This document shows, piece after piece, positions 57,719 through 64,000 of a DNA stretch of 64,000 bases; within the stretch, counting starts at the first letter, position 1, and every line of letters begins with the position of its first letter. The position numbers and the translations under genes were made by a program. The notes below the pieces were generated by a model. It saw nothing but the letters and a program-made list of their open reading frames with translations, was not told where the DNA came from and did not search any database. Source of the stretch: Cheiracanthium punctorium (lineage: Eukaryota > Arthropoda > Arachnida > Araneae > Cheiracanthiidae); NCBI GenBank assembly GCA_038373885.1, contig JAWZYV010011908.1, positions 868,001 through 932,000 on the forward strand. Direction: 5' to 3'.

Positions 57719-59861
57719 TTAGGGTGGTTTTGCTGCCTATGGAGAATTTTTTTTTTGAAAAGTTAAACTCTCACCCTCTAGTTTGGTGACATTATGCGAG
57801 TTATTGCCCCTGTTAAAATATTAGATCATTTAAAGGTTATTTAGAGGTAGCTCAAAGGCTTTAAAGTTTTATCCTTTAGTGTATATGGAAAACAACATGT
57901 TTTCTGTATAAGAATTTGCATTTCAATTTTTATAGCAATAATATATGTTTATAAAATAGATATTTATTTTAGTGACAACAAGTTTAGTATAATTTAAGGT
58001 TCTGACAAGGATTAGTCCTTGTCTGGAACTCAAATAACAACTTCTCGAACTCTAAATAATTTTTACTCCAACTCCAAATAATATCTTCTACTCCAACTCA
58101 AAATAATGTTATTGCAGCAACTGTAAACAGTTTAGGCCTTAAAGTTGATCACTACAATATTTCAAGAAGCAGTGTAAGGAAAGCAAGAATATCTTACCAA
58201 AAGGAAGTGGCGGAAAATGTTAAAGATGATTTTAGTGCATCAAATCCTGATAAGTTTTGTGGTACACTGGGATGGGAAATTACTTCCAGGGGTTTCTTGC
58301 AGTGGCACAGAGAAAATAGATAGGCTTTTAATCTTAGTTACAGGAAGTGGATTAGAAAAGTTACTTGGAGTCCCTAAAATCCCAAATGGAACAGGTGAAG
58401 CAATAGCAGCAGTTACAGTGAAAACCTTAGAAGAATGGAAATTAATTAAGCAAGTCAAGGGATTATGTTTTGATACTACATCAAACACTGGCATAAATTC
58501 TGGAGCTTGCACTCTCATTGAAAAACATACAGGAAGAAACCTGCTGTACTTTGCATGTCCGACATTATATTCATGAAATTATTCTTGCAGATGTTTTCAC
58601 TCTGTTTTTTGGGCCATCATCTGGACCAAATGTTCTTCTTTTTAAAAGGTTTAAAGAATATTGGAACTTCATTGATCAACAAAAGTTTGAAACATATAAA
58701 ACTAACAAGATTGGTCGAAGAACGGTTGCTGCTGAACTTCTAGAGCTAAGGAAAAATGCTATAGAATTTGCCTTTACAACTTTACGAAATGAGAAGCACC
58801 CCACGATGACTACAGAGAATTTCTTGAATTAGTATTGATCTTTTTGATCTATGAAGCACTGGTTTATTGCTACTATTGCAACAGAAGCTCCTGTTCATGA
58901 TCTGCAGTTTTTGGTAAAACTTCACAAATATGCATAATTCAACAAAAACATTGCAAGCAAGGCAACAACCGCAATAAAACGGCATTTTTGGTACCTAGGA
59001 GAAGAACTATTTGGGCTCAGTTTGCTTTCTAACAATGTGTCTGCAGAAACAAGAGTGAGCATGGTTCAAGGTTTAAAAAAAGAAATGACACAAAAGCAAT
59101 TAAAACGACTTGATGACAAAACAAATTACATTCACCTAAAATCTTTAGAAGATTGTGTGACAGTGAAGTCTCTGACGCTCTTCAATTCAATGCAACTTGA
59201 TACTTCATTCTTAGAAGTAGATCCCTCAGAATGGATGGGATTAGATTCTTACAAGAAATCCAGAGATATAGTGAAAAGTACTAAAGTGGTTAATGACTGT
59301 GCTGAAAGAGGTGTCGCTCTTATTACTCAGTTCAGTGACAAATTAACCAAAAGTGATGAGCAGAAACAATATCTTTTGCAAGTGGTTGTCACCCAAAGGA
59401 AGCAATTCAAAACCTCTGAAAAGACTACACTGATGAAGTTGGGTGCTACCATGCAGACTGCTAATACCAGTACTTCCTAAACCCAAAGCAATGAATTTCT
59501 AATCCATCCTAATGTGCATTTTAATTTGTTCAGTTTTTTAGTTTTACAGATGGACAACATTACTTGACATTATCTTGGTTGTATTTTTATAGGTAATGTT
59601 TCATGATTAAATATAATAAAACTAAACTACTATTCATTAAAAATCTATTAGTTATTACCTTTGATTTACTGATATTTATTTACTGTATTGATTACTGTAT
59701 ACAAAGTTTGACACTAAAATTGGCAAACTTCAAAGTCTTTGAGCTACCTCTAAATAACCTTTAAATGATCTAATATTTCAACAGGCACATTAACTCACAT
59801 AATGTCACCAAAGTGGGGGGTGAGAGTTCAAAATTAAAAAAAAAAATTGAAACCACCCTAA
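57719..59861 (+). mobile_element. TIR transposon of unplaced family, 2143 bp
   Basis: ttagggtggttt at 57719 and its complement aaccaccctaa ending at 59861 open inverted repeats that remain similar for about 160 bp (for example ggttatttagaggtagctca is exact in both). TA microsatellites stand on each side, so the target duplication cannot be fixed. Inside is one degraded gene on the plus strand. Confidence 0.85.
58098..59480 (+). pseudogene. transposase-like gene of a widespread repeat family
   Basis: Pieces in order: VIAATVNSLGLKVDHYNISR with SSVRKARISYQKEVAEN (58098 on), VVHWDGKLLPGVSC and LLGVPKIPNGTGEAIAAV (58217-58576), CFDTTSNTGINSGACTLIEK, then in a shifted frame HYIHEIILADVF, FGPSSGPNVLLFKRFKEYW, ELRKNAIEFAFTTLRNEKHP (to 58832), more breaks, and LLSNNVSAETRVSMVQGLKK to the stop at 59478. 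I recognise the string of motifs from multi-copy hypothetical proteins of arthropods and cnidarians. The Asp in HWDGK and the one in CFDTT look like the first two residues of an RNase H-fold catalytic site, which is inference. At least three frameshifts. Confidence 0.65.
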
Positions 59862-59879
59862 TATATATATATATATATA

Positions 59880-60361
59880 TGAGACGTCAGATATTTCAAG
59901 TAAAGTTTCAGAGTTAAGGCAGGTAATATGGTTTATTGAACATTACATTTAAGTTACAATTTAGAATGAGAAGATGGGAGGGGAGACGGGTACAAGAATC
60001 AGCGTGGACTCATGAAGCAGTTCCAGTGGCAGAAGTCCCCCGATTTTCGATGTGCGGGAGTATTTACGCTTACCACACCACGTGGTCTGCGAAGACACAA
60101 CTCCTCCTCTCTCTTATCTCTGATCGAACCACACACATTTACCAACATGACCGGCATCCGGGGCTACGAGGGCGTGAGGACACGTGTACATCTAAAGAAC
60201 TCAGAATCGACGGCCTGATGTCTGACAAATAACAAAATAAATAAAACATAGCTCCAGAGCGCGCGTGGCAAGTATGACAGGAAAGTAAAACTTACAGTGA
60301 AAGTACCCGCTTGAACAATACCCAAACTAGTAAAACCCAAATTACCTTTTTATACATTACA
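59880..60361 (-). repeat. LTR-like repeat, left (3') copy, 482 bp
   Basis: The minus strand runs from tgtaatg at 60361 to gacgtctca at 59880. The part 60036-60361 is almost identical to 62419-62746. The remaining 155 bp has no convincing match beside the other copy. Confidence 0.65.
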
Positions 60362-60377
60362 ATATCCCCCCCCCCGG
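60362..60377 (-). promoter_or_regulatory. polypurine tract
   Basis: The minus strand ccggggggggggatat directly precedes the tgtaatg start of the left repeat. Confidence 0.65.
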
Positions 60378-62416
60378 CAAAAGAAGTCTGACGAGCAATA
60401 TGATTGAGGTGGCCAGTCTCTCACTTGCGAGTCAGACGTCCTTGCAACCTAATCTTAAAACTGCGAACTAATCTAATTTTCAAGTTTAGACACCTTAAAT
60501 TTTGTGACTAGAATTCTGGAGTTATGTTGTACAACACTTGAGGGGCAGGATGCAGTTTCTAAAATTTGACAAAACATAATGATGCAATAGTACGACAATA
60601 AAAATAAAACAATGAGTACGCACAATTTTTTTTCAAATTATCACAAGTAATATTTACAACCTAGGTGGCATACAATAATACTGTACAACAATATAGTAAT
60701 ATAATTAAACAAAACGGAATAAACATGGCTGACATTCCTTTTCTTTGGCAAATACTTATGGCTTTGGCTTGCATGGCATAAAGTGAATGGAATGAAAATA
60801 ACTTGGCAAAATAGTTGGCAAAATGCAGTTGGCAAAATGGAGTAAATTTATTTAATGTAAAGGCAATGTAAAAAAAAAATGTAAAAATGTGCGTAGTGTG
60901 TAGAAAATTTCGAAGACCATAGCTGTTAAACAGCAGTATTAGCAGGAACGTTTGCTAGAAGAATTTGGCAAGGTAATACAATAAATGATAACCTGCATGA
61001 GGTACTGCATTTATGTGACCTGACATTTTTTTATTTCTAGCAATGTCTTGTACTTTCTTATTTGGTTATTACTAGTATTTCTTAACAATCTGAGGGCGAA
61101 TACTCTCCTCAGAGGTTTTATTACTAGTTAACCGTCTAGGCAAATTTAAATTATATTACATGAAAAAAAAAATGGTTGGCATCATTATTCAATAAAGGAA
61201 ATAATATACGATCATTTTGGCACACAAAAATCTGACACAGTAAATATTCAAAATAAAACTTCTACATTTAAGCAAACCTAATATAAGGCAAGAAATTTTT
61301 TTATCTACATTGACACAATAAGTATTTGTTGTTTTCATTTAAATTATCGTACCCGGGTGCATGAATTTGTCATAAATTTTCAAGTGACTTTTCAGTGAAT
61401 AAAATGACATAATCTCAAGTAAATTAGAATTTGTGTCAAGTTGAGAGTCCCAATCGGTAAGTCATTTCAGGTAAATAATCAAATGAATCTAAACTACGTC
61501 ATAGTATGCAAATAACAAAAATTCAAATTTCAAATCTTCAGGAAATATAGGTAATGTAGTAGTAATTAAGCATTAATTTAATAATGGTAAGACCCGTATA
61601 AAACTTCAATTGAAATAAAATATTTAATAACACAATTCAATTGTAAACTTACCTTAATGAAAATACTATATTAATTAAAACAAGCGCAGATATATCAATA
61701 CAATTTTTTTTCTTTCTTTTTTTTCAACATTAAAATAGCACTATTAAAATAACACACACAACTGATAATCATTTAAATATAATACTGTAATGTTCACTTC
61801 AACTCTGAAAATATAATTTGCTTACTTCACTTAATCAATATCCACAAGTTGAAATCGTCATTCTTCAACAATAAACAAAACACACACACAAAAAAATATC
61901 TTCTCTCACAAGTTCAATGCAGGCAGGAGGAGTTTCGGTCAACCGCAAAAACAAAAATATTCGGCACGGAGAAAAGGGGGAAATAATTCACCAGTTGCAC
62001 ACACTTCTCGTAAGGGGAGGCCCTATGAAGGCAGTGAAATTTCGTCGATTTCCATCGGATTTTCAGAATAGCAGCGGGCGTGCAAAGAAAAAAAAATAAA
62101 TAAGGCGGCACAGATTTCTGGATGGTAAACACGGTACAGAAAGATGATATCAGATAACGGAGGGCAGGCACTTCTTTAATTTACGTGTCGGCATCAGCGT
62201 CGTTAGTCGCTATGGAAACTCGGGAGCGCAAATTTTTCGATCGGCTTCATAAGAGGATTCGATGGGAGGTCAGGCGAAAGTAGTTTCATCAAAGCAGGGA
62301 ATGAGAAGTCCAAATATCTGCAGTCGGTGTTGAAATCTCCCAGAGCAGGGCTCGACGAAGTTGGCCGGTGGAGAGCGGACTCAAGGAGTAGGCCATCGGC
62401 TGGTCGGTGAAGAGCA
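60378..62416. other. internal region of the LTR-type element, non-coding
   Basis: AT-rich left part and a more GC-rich right part (61.9-62.4 kb). No retroviral-type motif. Frames of 60-85 codons at 61914-62171 overlap on both strands. Confidence 0.5.
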
Positions 62417-62418
62417 GA

Positions 62419-62743
62419 AGTCCCCCCATTTTCGATGTGCGGGAGTATTTACGCTTACCACACCACGTGGTCTGCGAAGACACAACTCCTCCTCTCTCTT
62501 ATCTCTGATCGAACCACACACATTTACCAACATGACCGGCATCCGGGGCTACGAGGGCGTGAGGACACGTGTACATCTAAAGAACTCAGAATCGACGGCC
62601 TGATGTCTGACAAATAACAAAATAAATAAAACATAGCTCCAGAGCGCGCGTGGCAAGTATGACAGGAAAGTAAAACTTACAGTGAAAGTACCCGCTTGAA
62701 CAATACCCAAACTAGTAAAACCCAAATTACCTTTTTATACATT

Positions 62744-62746
<3 letters not shown>
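62419..62746 (-). repeat. LTR-like repeat, right (5') copy
   Basis: About 328 bp, nearly identical to 60036-60361, including gtggtctgcgaagacacaac and gagcgcgcgtggcaagtatg. Confidence 0.85.
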
Positions 62747-62785
<39 letters not shown>

Positions 62786-62825
62786 CATTCCATTGTGTAT
62801 ATATATATACATACAATGGAATACT
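62747..62825. repeat. TA microsatellite and hairpin
   Basis: A (TA) run of about 38 bp is followed by gcattccattgtgtatatat...acatacaatggaatac, a hairpin around another TA run. A further TA run lies at 63000-63030. Confidence 0.9.
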
Positions 62826-64000
62826 TTAAAAATTTAAAAATAAACCATACCACAAAAAATAAATCTCCCTCTGATGACGTCTGACATGATATATTTCTTT
62901 CAGTTTGTTTATCTTGAATTTTGTCTTACTTAAATTCAGTTATATATTTTTCAATGACTATGCCTTGGATCTTTTATGGGTATTTAACACTTGATTATGT
63001 ATATATATATATATATATATACATATATATCTTCCACTAATTCGACCTAAAATACCGCCCTGAAAAAACAAACTCCCAAGTTTCAATATCAGCAAAAATC
63101 TATACAGATAAATTTTGATTGATTTTGTATTTAACATATCAATATTTATCTTAAGTTCACAGCTAAAACGTACCCCTCCTCGAATATTGGCTCCCAGGAC
63201 CTGGTTGTGATAACCCTACAGTAGGCCTTATGATACAAAAAAAATTATCTTTGAAGTTTATATGTATTCCAATACTTTATAAAGTTCTGCTAGCAAAATG
63301 ATTCTCAAAAGAAATTTTGGAAGAAGAGGGTATAAACTCATCAATTCAAAATGTTCAACTGGAAAATTCAAAACGCCTGAAAATGTTTAAAAAGAAATAA
63401 TGATAATCTTTTCTCTAATATCATCGAATTTCACCTACATGTAAAATACAATCTATTTAATTTAGCATTTTTAGACACATATTTATATTTTAAATCAGTG
63501 AATTCTCGCCCCTCCTTCAAAAAATAGATTTATCAGAATGCAAAAAATTGAAACAAAAAATCACAGCGAAATTCATGAATTAAAGTGTAATACAGTTACT
63601 TATATACTTTATAACGAAATGATCTTTCTGGATGTTACGGCAAAAGACCGAAATCTGGTAAATCCTTAGTTTTGTCAGTAAAACCTAGCTTTCACCAAAG
63701 TGGCTTTGTAGAAGTCCAAGTCAGCTTTAAGATGATTCATTCCATTTCGGGCTTTTGCCAAGCCCTAAGACCTAAGAGTTACCAGCGCTTTCCGGTAAAA
63801 GCCCGAAACGAGGGATTACTTATGATAGGATTTTCCACTCGCTCATATACTGTATACAGTGTGTCTCAAAAAGTTAAAACGCACTATAATTTTTTAAGGT
63901 TTGAGACTACTCAAAAAATCCTTGCTTTGCGAAAATTTTTAACGTTTGTTTATTTACTTATTTTATAGGTCACACGATTAGAATTACAAAACCGTTTTAC
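62826..64000. other. unassigned; possible start of another transposon at the right edge
   Basis: A hairpin with ttcgggctttt and aaaagcccgaa spans about 63748-63811. tacagtgtgtctcaaaaagt at about 63855 has the look of a Tc1/mariner terminal repeat; its partner would lie outside the window. The 98-codon frame at 63672-63968 has no domain. Confidence 0.35.

Larger units (their letters stand above)
59880..62746 (-). mobile_element. non-coding LTR-type element
   Basis: On the minus strand the repeats start tgtaatgtataaaaaggtaa, with a TATA-like box. The left copy ends ca (59880). A polypurine tract stands right before the left copy. The 2.0-kb inside has no frame above about 85 codons and no pol motif, so the element is non-autonomous (LARD/TRIM-like). 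Confidence 0.65.

Noticed and set aside
59936..60232. 98- and 68-codon frames, repeated at 62361-62617
   Set aside because: They are duplicated because the LTR-like repeat is duplicated, and they read against the inferred LTR orientation.

Overview
The window looks like repeat-dominated, AT-rich animal DNA, most likely from an arthropod; a spider or other arachnid would fit the mix of BEL/Pao, Ty3/gypsy-like, Tc1, mariner, MULE/NOF-like and hAT-type repeats, but that is inference. I recognise no intact host protein-coding gene. Nearly everything that can be named is a transposable element or its remains. The only intact-looking transposase is a 342-residue Tc1 protein at 53.1-54.1 kb. The only cellular RNA gene candidate is a tRNA-His(GTG) at 51.55 kb.

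Layout, left to right. 0.6-3.4 kb: a dead Tc1 element with doubled (IR/DR) ends, split by a smaller transposon that can be lifted out exactly at its TA target. 6.9-7.6 kb: a 710-bp foldback element, with a second copy at 28.7-29.4 kb. 10.4-11.0 kb: a hAT transposase relic. 11.3-19.3 kb: a mariner element whose 5' part was split by a complete but mutated BEL/Pao retrotransposon (two LTRs, gag, protease, RT, RNase H, integrase). 20.6-21.7 kb: a recent tandem duplication with a hairpin at its junction. 22.4-24.6 kb: a DNA transposon with about 270-bp inverted ends, itself holding a 497-bp TA-flanked MITE. 24.7-27.4 kb: hAT-type MITEs and a tRNA-derived SINE. 28.2-29.6 kb: an array with about 155-bp units, split by the foldback element. 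29.9-30.6 kb: a truncated Tc1. 33.9-35.1 kb: a second kind of array, also split by an inverted-repeat element.

36-41.5 kb holds hairpins, TTAA-flanked MITEs and a MULE/NOF-like transposase pseudogene. 42.0-50.0 kb is one gypsy-like LTR element on the minus strand that keeps gag, protease and RNase H but has lost most of RT and integrase. It serves as a landing pad: a SINE sits in one LTR, a mariner derivative in the other, and a 3.6-kb inverted-repeat element in gag, which in turn holds at least four smaller insertions and a 44-bp perfect palindrome between 8-bp direct repeats. 50.7-57.1 kb: foldbacks, hAT MITEs, the tRNA, the 155-bp-type array again (minus orientation), the intact Tc1 and a zinc-finger fragment. 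57.7-59.9 kb: a TIR transposon with about 160-bp ends and a broken gene of a family I could not place. 59.9-62.7 kb: a non-coding LTR-type element with nearly identical repeats. The rest is AT-rich unassigned sequence.

The nesting gives a relative age order without outside data, because many insertion sites can be read back to an empty site using a second copy or the reading frame. Boundaries were read by eye; family names come from recognised motifs, not searches.
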